Source: Fasciola hepatica
Lineage: Eukaryota; Platyhelminthes; Trematoda; Plagiorchiida; Fasciolidae
Length of the DNA: 64,000 nucleotides
Direction: 5' to 3'
Assembly: GCA_948099385.1 (NCBI GenBank)
Contig: CANUEZ040000069.1
Location: 1,197,501-1,261,500 of the forward strand
Made by a program: the position numbers and the translations under genes. Numbering within the stretch: the stretch's first letter is position 1; every line of letters starts with the position of its first letter. The notes beneath the pieces were generated by a model. It saw only the letters and a list, made by a program, of their open reading frames with translations. It was not told where the DNA came from and did not search any database. Shown in pieces: positions 36,101 to 49,259 of the stretch.

Positions 36101-39100
36101 GTTACGCGTTAGCTGTACCCATCAGTTAACAGGTGAAAGGTACTCGGTTCATTTGGATTTGTGTTCCATAGTCCGTTATTATGAGGCCTATCTAAGTGTG
36201 CATCAGTTAGAAAAATGAAGTGATTCCAAACCGTTCAATTCAGGTTCAATTTCAACTCGATGATCAGGTCTTACTTGCACATTCTGTCTGATACCGCTAA
36301 TTCTGTATTGATGGGAGTGGTCAGATTATGAAGTAAGATTAACGACGGACGGCCACATTTTCTGGTGGCTGTAGCCCCCTAACTAACACTTATGCTTATC
36401 ACGAACGATGAGCGCCATTTGTAACGAAAGCTACGAGATGTATGACAGACTGGAGTGTCACGGAATTAACAGCTCCAGACGGAGACTTTTGAGTGATCAT
36501 GGTGAACACAGTCACCACTGTGACAAATGATGTCATACCACAGATCTAATAACAGACTTAGAAATCGTCACAATAAGGAACAAATCAAATCTGTTTATGC
36601 CGATCGTTTATAGCGTTATTTAACTGTGGAGTTATCAGTATCCCACATTACAAAATAACTGACGGGTTTCACTGTTTAGTAAACCCAGTTGTCCTAGATT
36701 CGCTTTTGTTCCCAATCCTGACGTTAACAGAAATGAAAACAGTTTTATTCGTTGCATATGACGAGATTCTCGAACCACAGGTTGCTGAAAGAACATTATA
36801 TAATCCTGTTTTCGTTATTACAGATTAGTAAGCAAAATGTTTGTTCTGATTCTAAAGAGCGACGTGTCGTTCTGTCGGTTGTTTTAATCAGTCCTTATTG
36901 TGTTAGTTCGGACGATATTTCGATAGACCCAACTACTGTCGACAGTGCACGACCGATAAGAAGTCATGGTAATAGCTCTAAATTACACTTGTTATGAATT
37001 ATAATATCTGCCAACAGCGCTGTCATTAATAGTGGAACTTTCACAGGCGAACTTATGTATTTGAAAAAGGCCACCTCAATAACAAATGATGCATTGTTTG
37101 AAAGCTCTTTATTTATTCTTTGTGTAAGCTCTAGTCCCCATTATTATGACTTTGGTAACTAATAGCATTTCTTTCCGGGTACGTTTTTATTATTTTTTCA
37201 ATACGGTACCACAGTGTGAGATATCTCATTACCGTTCTCCACTGTTTGTTAATTGAACTTAGCTTTGAACAACTACACTTCAATTAGCAATCAGTCCTCC
37301 GTAAACTAAATTTATTCGCTGACGAACTGCGAAGTCTTCCAATTTTACAGTTCGCTGATTAGCTCCATTGAAACTAAACTGTGCTCTCCCAGGTGGGAGC
37401 GAAACGCACTGCTTTATAGACAACACCATGAACAACCCAATCAATGTTCGGTTGCTACGATCAGGACCAGTTAACCAAGCACGGACTACTATCGTAGCCC
37501 CTATGGGGGCTGTGCGGGAACGAAATAGTACTTTGGCAGTGCCTCATATCACGCAAGCATCATGCCCAACTTCAATCTCAGATATCTATGAGATTGGGCT
37601 TGGAATGAAACTAAGATAATGCCTCTTACCACGACTGTTTTTCATCCTGGTCTCGCGACATTTTTGAATGGAGACGTTCTCTTGAGCGAGTGCATCTGTG
37701 ACTTCGCAAACCCTTTATACACAGTAACGAACACACACACACACACGCTAAACGCTGGTAGCTGAATGTCCATCCACAGTTATTCCGCTGCTGTTCTAAC
37801 TACCCCACAGGATCAAGATGAAAACGGCTTCAGGGTAATATCACTGGCCGTTTAATTCAACAAACTGCTACATTAAGATGTGACTGTTATAACCCGGAAA
37901 AGTTATTCTTTTTATCGCGGTTTTCGGCCAAACCGTTGATAAAATTATTTATAATGTCTACTATAGACACCGAAATGACAGTTCGTGACAATCCTGGTTG
38001 CATATAACGTGATGTCTATGATACACGGGAAGGTAAAAGAATGTTAAATAGTTCTCTTTCTGTTATCACAAATAGGTAAGCGGACAATATTGATGGTGGA
38101 AAATATGTTCACTAAAAAATTGTTCCGATGCAAAAAGACGACTTATTGGTCAGTTGGTCGGGTCTGGGTTAAACACCACCGCGCCAGTAAAGATTACGAT
38201 AATCACGTTGTACTCATTAATTAGAAAGTGGATGTCAAATTAGTGTCATCCTTTGTCCCTTATTTTTGTTATTGTCCAGTGTAGGAAATGGTGGTCATAT
38301 TCCGTCTTGCATACTATACCGCTCAGTGGAACCTGTGTCCAACCGCTTGCCATTAGAAGTACGTGTTTATCTCAGGCTCAGTAGTGTTCGTTTCCAGAAA
38401 GCAGTCTACTATCCACTGTGTGCACTATCTACTTTTTTAACCTTAACGGCAGGAGCTGTCTAAAATATCATGCCCTTCATTTCAGTTAATTTAGTCTCAT
38501 TTGTTTCTCAATATGGATAATAAGATTAATTATTAAACTGTAATTGTTGCTATTTTCCAAGTCCTGTGTTTAAGGTGCGGTTTCATATTAGTGACTGAAA
38601 CCCGGGTGTTTGTGAACTGAGAACTTACAATTCAGAAGAAGTTAGAAGGGTAACGGTGCTTCGTGGAATATCATGACAGTTAAACTCTTCTTGTCATTCA
38701 CGTGAATTGACGTGTTGACACTGTTGATGTACGGCACAACGAAACCGTGCAGTGTAACTGTCAACGACACTCTGGAAAATTGGTCGATTTTGCCACCGCA
38801 TCTCATGTGTCGAAACTCTCTATGTCAGCAAGTACATTCAGCTAGCTACACCTTTCTCACGAAATATTATGGAGGGGTTTGCAAAATAGACCTATTTGTT
38901 AATGTAGCAATTTAACCGACCGTCAAACATTTATTATAATGGGGAACGGTGGATTTTTGCCGCATATTCTCTCTCTCTCATGTGACCAACCTTGTCAGCT
39001 TTGTTGTAAACAATCAGCGTTACTTACCGTCATTGTATGGTCATGAGGAACTGGAATATTGGATAAGTGATTCTTTATTCAGTAAACCACGAGCCCTGAT

Positions 39101-41550
39101 TTGTCAGGCAGGTGGTTAATCTGGTACCACCTCTACCGGTAGAATGAACTTATTCATACTGTGCTAAACAATTTGTGAGACTAGAATTCGCCTCGAGTGA
39201 TCCAGTCTCATATTAGACACCGGAGGAGTTTAAGTTATTGGACCCATATTTCGCTGCACAAAGTTATCGTTCACTGAGACCCAGGTGTGCATTTCTACGC
39301 ATTATTAGGGTACAAACGGGTTGTAATCATACTAATAATGAACGTATTTATGCCAGCTTACAATCTAATTATAGGTATTGTAGCTAATGATTACGGGAAA
39401 AAATTGGATTCACGCGCGTTCTTTTACCAGTATAATAGTACACGATAAGCATGCAGCTTCGTTTCGGAAATCAGTATCTAATAGTCGCTAACACGTGCAA
39501 TTACCAAGCGTATCACTTATTCACAATTTATATTCTCTTACATGCTTAATTAAGCAAAAACTCTGCATATATCATTTAACGGAATCTTTTCTCAGTTCCT
39601 CCTTAAAACCCGACTCCATAAAGAGGGTATTATATTGTGAAAACTAAGCCTCAGCATGTAGGATAAATTAAGACAAGCATTTTTTATCCTCCACCCTCAT
39701 ATTGTGGAGCATCAGACATTTACTGAAATACCACGGACCCAAGGGAAGTAACTGTTGAAGGAAACTTTAATAATTACGTGAACTTTATCATTTGCTTTAT
39801 TTTGACAGCAGACTGCTTCATGGTATCAGTATTTTCACGTGTTAACACCAGTCTAGCCGGACCTCTTATGAAACACGTTTTTTCAGTATGACCGACCAAA
39901 AAGCAATTTCACTGGTCTCCTCGAACAACGAGCGACGAAATCCCCTGTGTGATAAAAATCCCCAGCACCCTTGTGTCTGTCACTAAAACACAAACACGCC
40001 ATAGATCACGCAAATGCGGTCGCTACCGGCCAAACCTATACAACACATTCTCCTTGGTTGTTGTTGTCCGATAGTGAACAACGCGCATATGCACGGCTTC
40101 AGCAGTCACTCAATATATAAATGGTAAAAAGTGCGTGCCATTCTACCATTGACGCATTTTTCATGAGGATAATTTTTTCGGTTCCGTTATGTCCCACCAG
40201 GTTCAACTGCTAAGCATGCTTCCCAAGGTCGTCACATACACATGTGGTGTTATTTGCGGAGACTTAAAGACAGGCATCCACTCTTTCCTAAGCAAAGTAT
40301 GAAATAGTCGGACGGGTATGAGAATGATGTTTTGACAATGGAGACAACGAAAAATACACTGACTGCAAGCTTGATATCAACTGAAAACGAATGTAAACAT
40401 ATGAGCAATTTGACTATATCCAACACTGTCAGATTTAGCAACAAGCGACAATAATGCATAGGCTATTGAATGACCACCCCGAGAGTATGGCTTGCAATCA
40501 AAACAAGACCTGGCAGACGTCATTAGGCTTAGGAAAATAATGCGGCCTATATTGCCCCAATTACCTATGGAGCGAGGTCCTGGTTTGATACTCCTAGGAC
40601 TACAAGCATATTGCACGTGTCTCCAGGTGAATACTGTCATACAATAAAAGATTGATCACATCTTAAATTCTCTCTTCCAATCATCTTTCAGCACACGAGC
40701 TTATTTAATCCATTTCCTCCGTCCTTTTTAGATGGCTTCACTCTTTTCTGTCGTTATCCTCATAGATAACAATAATGAAGATGCATGCATCATCTCTAAG
40801 TCGTCATTGTCCCTTGATTACAAAAGTGCGTATGCAGCATGCGTCTCCGGCAACAAGTTTTACCGGATGTTACAAAATCACGAGCCTAAGCCGGCAAAAG
40901 CCAAATTGTTTTCAGTTCGCGTCATAACCCATACAGCTTAGCTTCAATTGGTTGAATTGAACTCCTTTCAACTAACTTCGGTTTGGTATGAGACTTATTG
41001 CTTCAATATCTGGATGACGTGCTGTCATCCAGTGACGGCACTACAACCATGGGTTTACCCTGGAAACGAGTGCCGTAAGTTACACTTTGTCAGGAACAGT
41101 TATTGATTACGTGTGAGAAGTGTTCACGCTGCCTGTCCCCCGAGAATGGAGATGAGGACGAGAAAAACGCGACAGAAAAGTGGTAAGTAAGGAACACATT
41201 ATATAATTTATGTTCTGGATGAGCCAAGCATGATCACATCTGTGGTACAAAATAAGCTTGATTACTCAGCTGATCACGTAACCACTGATTCCGTTACCAC
41301 TGATAAGTACTTACTTTGCCTATGTACATTACTTACACAACAAAAGGGAGAGCAGGTCTGTTTTCACCGACGTTCAATATACCAAGTCCAAAATAGATGT
41401 AGCAAGTGCAGTAATATCATTTTCGATTACTTTGCTTCACAATTGTTTACAGCAGTCTGCAATTCCTCCAGATGTTCTGTGGAACTTCAAATGGAAAGCT
41501 GACCAGCTTGTCCCACCAAATGATTGACTTGCTTAATAGGCTGACACACT
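33200..41550. other. 8 kb gene-poor, transposon-poor stretch
   Basis: No frame exceeds about 90 codons and no domain motif, LTR or LINE motif was seen. Only a short (CA)n run at 37730-37746 stands out. It could be intergenic or a large intron. Confidence 0.5.
37730..37746. repeat. Short (CA)n run
   Basis: About 8 AC units. Confidence 0.85.
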
Positions 41551-41556
41551 GCTGAG

Positions 41557-44500
41557 TCCATGGATTCTCTGCTATCGCGAAAGCTTCAAGAGCTGATGCG
41601 GCAGTTTAGCACCCTAAAGGGTCATGTGCGACCAACAGAAACTCACAGGTTTCCAGTGGTTGAATGCTTGTGGTATGGCCCACCTTCCTTGTCAAATATC
41701 AAGATTGCGTAGGCGTGTTCAGCCATTTATTTGTCCAATCCTCATGCAATTCCCAGATGATCCATTCGCCGAGGAGTTCACTAAAACGTGTAACACTATA
41801 GTTTCTGCTTCACCCTATAAAAACATAAAAATAGCCGAAGATGAAACCCCTCTTTAAAGACTAATTACCAGATGTTTCTCGGCTTTTCCTACAAGAATGA
41901 TGGCTGGTGATCCTGAGCCTTCGACACAGACAGCTGATCTCTTCACCGCTCCTTCTCACGTCCCCACCACTTTATCTTCACATGCACCTTCCTCTTCTTC
42001 ATAACCACCAGCTGCCCCCTCATCTGCTCCTGTCCTGGACTGTTTGAAATCTGATATCATTACTGTTGATTCAGACATGTCCGTTTCTCCCCTTTTACTG
42101 TCACTCAGTAAAAGACGGCAAATATTGTCTCGCTCTTCCACTTCGTCACCTGTTGTGCACACACCCCAACTCGAATTCGCTCTCTGTTCCCTCCGAGGAT
42201 AAACCAGTCGTCGTCCAGGGGAATAGGTTTACCAGTCTTCCCATCCTTCTCAGAAATCCCTCCTTCATCCAGCTGTGTCCTCATAAATCAACTCATCTTA
42301 GCTCACCGAATCTGGTTTCGACCTTGAAAAGTACCCCTTGTTCCTACGCATCGGTGGTTCCCATAAATCTACCGCATTCGCTGCTTGCCAATACTACAAT
42401 ACGGTCTTCACACGCCGTCCCCTCTGCCCCGAGTCGTACTTGTCACCTGACAGCTATCTCTACTGCTCCTGATACTAAATGCTCCATATTTGGTGTTTTG
42501 CACAATTCGCCTTACGCCTCCCAGAACGCGCAGCCTAATGTATCTCTCTGCAGGCCTAATCCTCGAACATTTTCAACCATGCCCTCTGCCCTCCCCACCT
42601 CTTCACTCAACACTTCATTCCGAATGACCTGTATTCCTCAACTGCTCTTAATCACCCCTGCCTGCTGTCGACCTGTCTAATTCCACAGGTTTTCCCATTT
42701 GCTCAGAAATTTTCCCCTCCGTTGATGTCCAGTTGTCCTACCCTTCAGCAGTCCCTCTCACTGCAAAGTTTACTTTAGCTTGGCTGGAAGCCAATCCATC
42801 TGAACCTCCATTAGCCCCAAAATGCATACATTTCCCTTTGGCTCCCAATCGCGCTAGCTTGTATTTTTCCAACTTACACTGTCTCCTGATGTGCCCGTAC
42901 CCTTCCCACAAATGGCATATCTTTAGCCCTATTCAACTTTCGTTCTATTCTTGGTAAACTCCTGCACCTAAAAAACTTGTCCCCACATGTAATTGCGACA
43001 TTATCTTGATAACGGAATCCTGGCTGTCTGAGAGCACTCCCAATGATCAATCTTCTAAGGACGAACAGGCAGCACCAGCATGGTGGTGGGTACCTAGTCT
43101 ATGTCAGGGAAATCTACACCGCTACCCATCTTTTACATACTGCGCTCGATTCTGTTCCCGATTCTCTCTGGTTCACTATCAGCCTCCAAAGCACTGTTCC
43201 TTATGTTGGCTGCGTGTATCGCTTGCCAAATTCCCCTAGTTCCTTATTTCCACTTCGTATTAGATCTTTTGAATACCTCTCTTTCCTTCCTTCCGGAACT
43301 ACGCTTACTGCGGATGACTTTGATCTCTCTCAAATGTGTTGGCCTACGCTCTCGGCTGCTCTTAATCTTATGGACCTAACTACTGGTATTCATCTTGGTG
43401 GCTGGACGCGACATATTGTCGAACTTACCAGAAATGGGTACTTACTAGCTCTGATAATTTCTCACAACATGCCTTTCATCGACGAGTAAGTAACACAAAA
43501 TTTCCCCGGCAGTGACCATAAAATGATTTTCTGTCATCTGCCCCTTAGTTGCCCTCCTAATCCAGCACACCCTTCCGATAATACATTCCTGTGAAACAGT
43601 TGGACTTTGCTAGTCAAGCTTATTCGCCAAAAAGACGGGTGATTAGTTTCTCATCGATGACCCTCAGATTGCTGCGAATATTCTCTACTCCTTCTTTTCC
43701 GACCGTGTGAACCAGTTGTCTTGTCCTTATCATACTGTACCTAAAAATGGATTCCCTGTCCACCACTTCACTAGAAGTGTCATAAACTTGTCAGACAATT
43801 ACATAATTCCGATGACTTTTTGATTTTTATTCGTTTGAACCGCCTCTCCGCACTCGTTCAACGACAAGGTAATGAGCGATTTCGTGACCAAAAAGCTAAG
43901 GCATTGAGTCATCCAAATAAATCGCAACTTCTTGCTATGTTGCATAAATCTAGAAACTCTGATATTAAGGCTGATTTTCAACTCCTGATTCTGGATACTA
44001 ACTCAGCTATCGCCTCCTCACCTTGTATTTTCGAAGCCTTCGATGCATTCTTTGCCTCAGCCATGGCTTCAGCTACTGACATTGCCCCTCTCCGATCTTT
44101 ACCCGTTACTGAATCTATCCTTTCTACCATACCCCTCGATACCAGAAGTATTAATAAGCTTTTATCCGACAGCAAACCCTCTCCTCGATTGGGCCCCGAT
44201 GGCCCACGTCCGTTGCTCTTGTCAATGGTGGCCCGAATCTCCCCCATTTGCTGCCTAACCTCTTCACTCTTTCACTTGATGGTAACACCATACCCGCTAA
44301 TTGGAAGCGTTCGGTAATGGTTCCCATTCATAGAAAGTGACCTTTATGTAAGGTATCCAATTATCACCCTATAAACCGTACCCCCAGTTTATCAAGAATA
44401 ATGGAAAAAATAGTAAAAGACCACATTGTTAACCACTTATTAGGCCTCAACCTTATCAATGACAGTCAACATGGATTCCTCCGTTCACAGTCCTGCATGA

Positions 44501-45650
44501 GTTGTCAGCATGGTTTTCTGAATCTTGTTCTTGACTCAGCTGACAGTGGGAAATCTTTTGTTCTTCATCTGGACTTATCTAAGAAATTTGATCGTGTACC
44601 TCACCCTCACCTTTTACCAAGGCTACGATCATTTGGCCTTATTAATCCAATACTGTATTGGTTCTCAGCTTGCTTACCTCATCGTTCACAGGTTGTTTTG
44701 ATTAATGGGCACACCTCTAGCACTAGGCCTGTTACTAGCGGCGTCATTAAGGGTAGTGTTTTGTGCCCCCTTCTTGTCCTCTTATACATGAACTATATGT
44801 TTCCAACAATACCTGATGGCTATCCGTTCTTGTTTGCGGATGACATTAAGATAGTCTTCAGTTCTTCACCCGGAAACCTCAGTATTACCACCCTCAAAAT
44901 CTCCGCTGACTTGGCCGCTCTCGATAAATGGTGCTCAACCTGGGCGATGAAATTCTCCGCCGATCAGTGTATGCTTCCTACCTACAAATGCCAGGTTCCT
45001 CCGGATTTCTTATGCATCTGCGGCTCATCCATCGACAGCCAGCCCTTGGGAAGAGACCTTGGCTTATTTATTCTTGCTCTTCTAGCTTCTCCGAACATGT
45101 TGTCTTCCAAAAGGTGAAGGCTCAAAAGTGTCTCGATCTTCGTTTCAGATTTATTCAGCTTAGGGAGAGCATTCTTTAAGTGTATGAAGTACAGGCCAGG
45201 CCTCATCTCGAACATTGTCGCTTGATCTTCTCTAGTATGCGAAAATCCGACAGGATTATTTTCGAATGTATTCAGAGGAGATTCACAAAGCAGCTTATTG
45301 GTTGCTCGTCAAACTCAAACTATGGGGAACGATGTTTATCTCTCAAAATCGAACCACTATGGTCTCGTGGCATCAGGAGAAACCTGGTATTTTTGTGTAA
45401 ACTTTAGCCAAGAAATATTATTCCTCCAACTAGTTATGCATCTCTCCGGATACGGGATATTTACTCCGCAACAGACAGTATACTATTACAACACCCTCTG
45501 TGAGGATTGCTTTACGCTCTAAATTCATTCTTTTCACGTACTCCAAAATCTGGAATAAACTCCCTTTGCACCAAATGCGTTTATGCTTTTTAATGATCAG
45601 CCAGTAGCTTTCTGCAAGGTGTGGAGTAACGGGCTCCTTGAATATTCTGG
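41557..45650 (+). mobile_element. CR1-like LINE, nearly full length but inactive
   Basis: An ORF1-like region begins near 41557 and continues as broken, Ser/Pro-rich sequence to about 42930. ORF2 endonuclease begins near 42990 (CDIILITESWLSEST). The pre-RT segment has RLGPDGPRP at about 44190. RT is the best kept part, 44401-45117: MEKIVKDHI, INDSQHGFL, HLDLSKKFDRVPH, VTSGVIKGSVLCPLL, and an intact FLFADDIKI (about 44835). The tail has ARPHLEHC, CIQRRFTKQLIG and SKIWNKLP (45190-45570). Frameshifts separate the endonuclease, pre-RT, RT and tail blocks. Confidence 0.75.
44401..45117 (+). pseudogene. LINE reverse transcriptase domain (open 238-codon frame)
   Basis: Longest RT frame in the window. 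Motifs in order: QHGF, LDLSKKFD (first catalytic Asp kept, Ala to Lys change in SKAFD), SGVIKGSVLCPLL (Gln to Lys change in the usual GVPQGSVLGP), FADD (both Asp kept), then CSTWAMKFSADQ. Changes at conserved positions and the surrounding frameshifts argue for a dead copy. Same family as the minus-strand LINE at 62.6-64.0 kb, which shares the INxxQHGFxxSxSCxxC block. Confidence 0.75.
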
Positions 45651-46149
45651 TTATCTCTGCAGATATATGCGTTGGGTTTGAATAGCTAGCCTTGCTCATT
45701 GTGACTTCTCTTTTAGCTGTGGATGCAGAGAATGGCAATTTTTTGCGTCTTTCGTGACTAGTTGTTCTGAAACCTTCACAGCCTAATTAGTGGCTGAGAC
45801 GGGGAAAGCGGGATTGATAAGGGTTTTCAGGCAAATTACCTCTGCCTCAATAAATGTTGCTCTAATCCCGACGTTTTCTTTGTTAATACTCTATGAGAAT
45901 TCTTCAGAGTAGGGCTAGGAAACGGCCCGTCCCCCGGTGAGCTCTCATATTTGCGCAAGCGTATAGTCATGTCATATTCGGCTATGATGGACATTTTGCC
46001 AATGAGAATGAGTGGAACCAGGAATGAAAACATGGGAAAACCATGGGTCACGGCAAACTTGTGAACACATAATCACAGCAGCGAGAGAGCTCAAAAATTT
46101 GAAACTACCGCAGAAGTCGTAAAAAATGTACCTTCTCAGACCAATAAAA

Positions 46150-46600
46150 TCCATATATGGCTCGCTGAGCTGTGTTCAGACTAAAACAACTCAATGAACT
46201 CTCCAGAAATTTCACACCCGAAATACTCCCAAGGATAAAGGCCATGCTGGTCAGAACGCACTTAGAGATACATGTGAGGCTCCTCCATCCGTATGAGACG
46301 GGACTTCAAGAACATCGAGAGAGTTTGCCGGGGGGCCACAAAGCAAGTGCATGGGCTATACCCCACGATATATTCATATTTAATTTGATCTAGTTCTCCT
46401 GTGGACATCTTATGTTCCTTGGGACGCCTCAATCACCACTGTTTTTACATTGGCGTTCAATTCTTTGTTGCGTGATCATTCCCTAGAACCGAACAGTCAA
46501 CCTCTACGACTGAAAGCCAGGGAACACTGCTTCTTAGTTTGTGTCTGTTGCCCGTAAAAATGGCTGGCACCCCCGGTAACTGAAGCCACTGGCAAGGAAT
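46150..46600 (+). pseudogene. LINE C-terminal fragment (tentative)
   Basis: LARIKAML-type spacing (IKAMLVRTHLEIHVRLLHPY at about 46230-46290) resembles the VRPHLEY...P block that follows the RT in CR1-like LINEs. No RT core accompanies it and later motifs are weak. Confidence 0.35.
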
Positions 46601-46682
46601 CGTTCAAAGGGTAACTCGTTAAGCACGCAGCCGAGCAGCACTCGTATACCCCATCCAAAGTGCTGAGTACAAAATTTGGAAT

Positions 46683-46686
<4 letters not shown>

Positions 46687-46735
<49 letters not shown>
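46687..46735. repeat. (TA)n microsatellite
   Basis: About 24 TA units. Confidence 0.95.
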
Positions 46736-46738
<3 letters not shown>

Positions 46739-46739
46739 A

Positions 46740-48590
46740 GTTGTGATGGTGGTTAGAGGGTGCTTAGTTTGGCCTGATGAAGTTAACGTGTTGCTCTCGG
46801 AGCTCGTTGGAGAATGGGGCACCGCTCAAGCATGATGTATTGCGGGGATGGAGTGACCAAGTTCTCCAAATTTTCTATCTATTTTCCTCCTGAGCTTTAT
46901 TTTACAGTCGTGCATCACACAATAGGCGGAGAACCAGACGGGAAGAACAACAGGGCACACCACAGATACACATCATTCATTGGCTTTTAAACCACTCCGG
47001 GAGAGGCAGCTGAACATCTTTCATGCCTTTGGTACAACCCACTAGTTGGGGTCAAGAAGGAGCGGAAAAGAGGTACAGCATGGTGGACTTTGGCGGGCTT
47101 GAAGCGCGAAGGAGAAAGCGATGGACGGAAATGTAAAGTAGACAAAGAACGAAAGAACGAGACGGAATCCAGATGACGAGAAATTGAGGAAAATGAAAAA
47201 GAAAAAAGGCAGAGTGATGAATGAAAGGATATGAGGATGAAAAGGAAGCTAAGAAAAAAGAACAGGTGGATGAGTGGAGCGGCAAGAACGGTAACTTGAG
47301 TGATACTGTAAGAGGAACAGAAAACAATGGTGAAAAATAAAATTGTGGGGTACAGGGGGAGATAGGAAAAAGCGGATGAGGAAAGATGGGAGCCAGGGAA
47401 CCCCGACCGAGTGAGCCTTCTCCGACGTTGAACGGAAAAAACAAAAACCAGGCTGATATGTCAGTTGTATCTTCCGAGAACCCGGTCAATAAAAACCAGG
47501 CAAGGAAACCTTTAGCTCCGGCATCACCCGACGAAAACCACCCTCATACACGTGCACACACTGCTGATATACAGTACGCTAGCATGCCACTGGTTCCCAT
47601 TTTGATAATCTAGAGGAATTTGTATAGCAAGGGACTAGTTGTGACGCGATGCAGGTTGGGTTCTCCAGCATTTCCCCACATCGAAAGGCATGTAGAAGAG
47701 GATTATTTGCAAAGTGTGCGCGCACTGTTTGCGCTGAACGAAGGACGTCCTGTTTGAGCCATGGGGCGGGTGCTGGCAAGTTACGTACTGGAAGACGGTG
47801 GAGGTGATGGTGGTCATACCAGAACCATCTTGGAGCCAACCCAAGTCACAGATGAAGCTATAACTGGGTAGGTTCCTGGAGTGAAAAACACGGAGGTTGC
47901 TGCGCTCTATATCAGCTAGTGAGGTCCTCCCTTTTTTCTGTACAGATTCCTACGAACCCAAAAAATACGGAACTCCCAGTCCAACCTGGGTAACAGATTG
48001 GCGTCAGAAATCGAGCATACGTAGCAACCTCTGTGGGGTCCTGTTCAACAGTTAGCAGTAAACCTGACGACAAAAACGGTCGCTCTAAAACTACGGTTGT
48101 ATTGCCGATAGACTTCCTTTATCCAACTATTTTGTAAATTTTGCTCTGCTGTCCGCTCGCTGCACCTCATTTTTCTCTCTCGTCTTCAGATGTCAGTAAA
48201 GTGCAACCAAACAGCCCTGAACCCATGAGTCAGCACCAAAAATAGGCTCCAAACCTATCGCCCATTATTATGATTGTACCTCATACTTTTGCCTAACAAA
48301 CGCTCTCTGCCGGTGTCTCTGTTTTTTGAGTGTTAGTCGTCAGTGTATGGCGTCCCTTGCTAAGCCAGTATAAGCTGATCAGATACTGATGAAGCTTGTG
48401 TAGACCTACTTCGAACCGATCGTCACATGATCTATCCTCCCGGGTCAGCCTTATCCTCTATAAAGTGATGTAGATGGGATTGATTCCCTGGGCAAAACAG
48501 CCAGATGACCAGGACAAAGCGCGTGCCTAGAACAACTTCCTAGAAGTTCGAGCAAGAATGCCATATTTTCACCCAAGCTGGCCAATGGTT
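46740..48590. other. Stretch without recognisable genes
   Basis: Includes a purine-rich plus strand (about 47050-47380) whose complement gives a low-complexity Phe/Ser/Pro-rich frame, not a believable gene. A 69-codon minus-strand frame near 47.7 kb was not identified. Confidence 0.4.
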
Positions 48591-48595
48591 ATTCA

Positions 48596-49243
<648 letters not shown>

Positions 49244-49259
49244 GGATTTCGGGACAATG

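Noticed and set aside
42066..42680. 204-codon Ser/Pro-rich open frame as an independent gene
   Set aside because: It lies just upstream of the LINE endonuclease and has ORF1-like low complexity; it is better read as part of the LINE.
47052..47489. 145-codon minus-strand frame rich in Phe, Ser and Pro
   Set aside because: Its composition follows from a purine-rich tract on the other strand; no domain or splice context.
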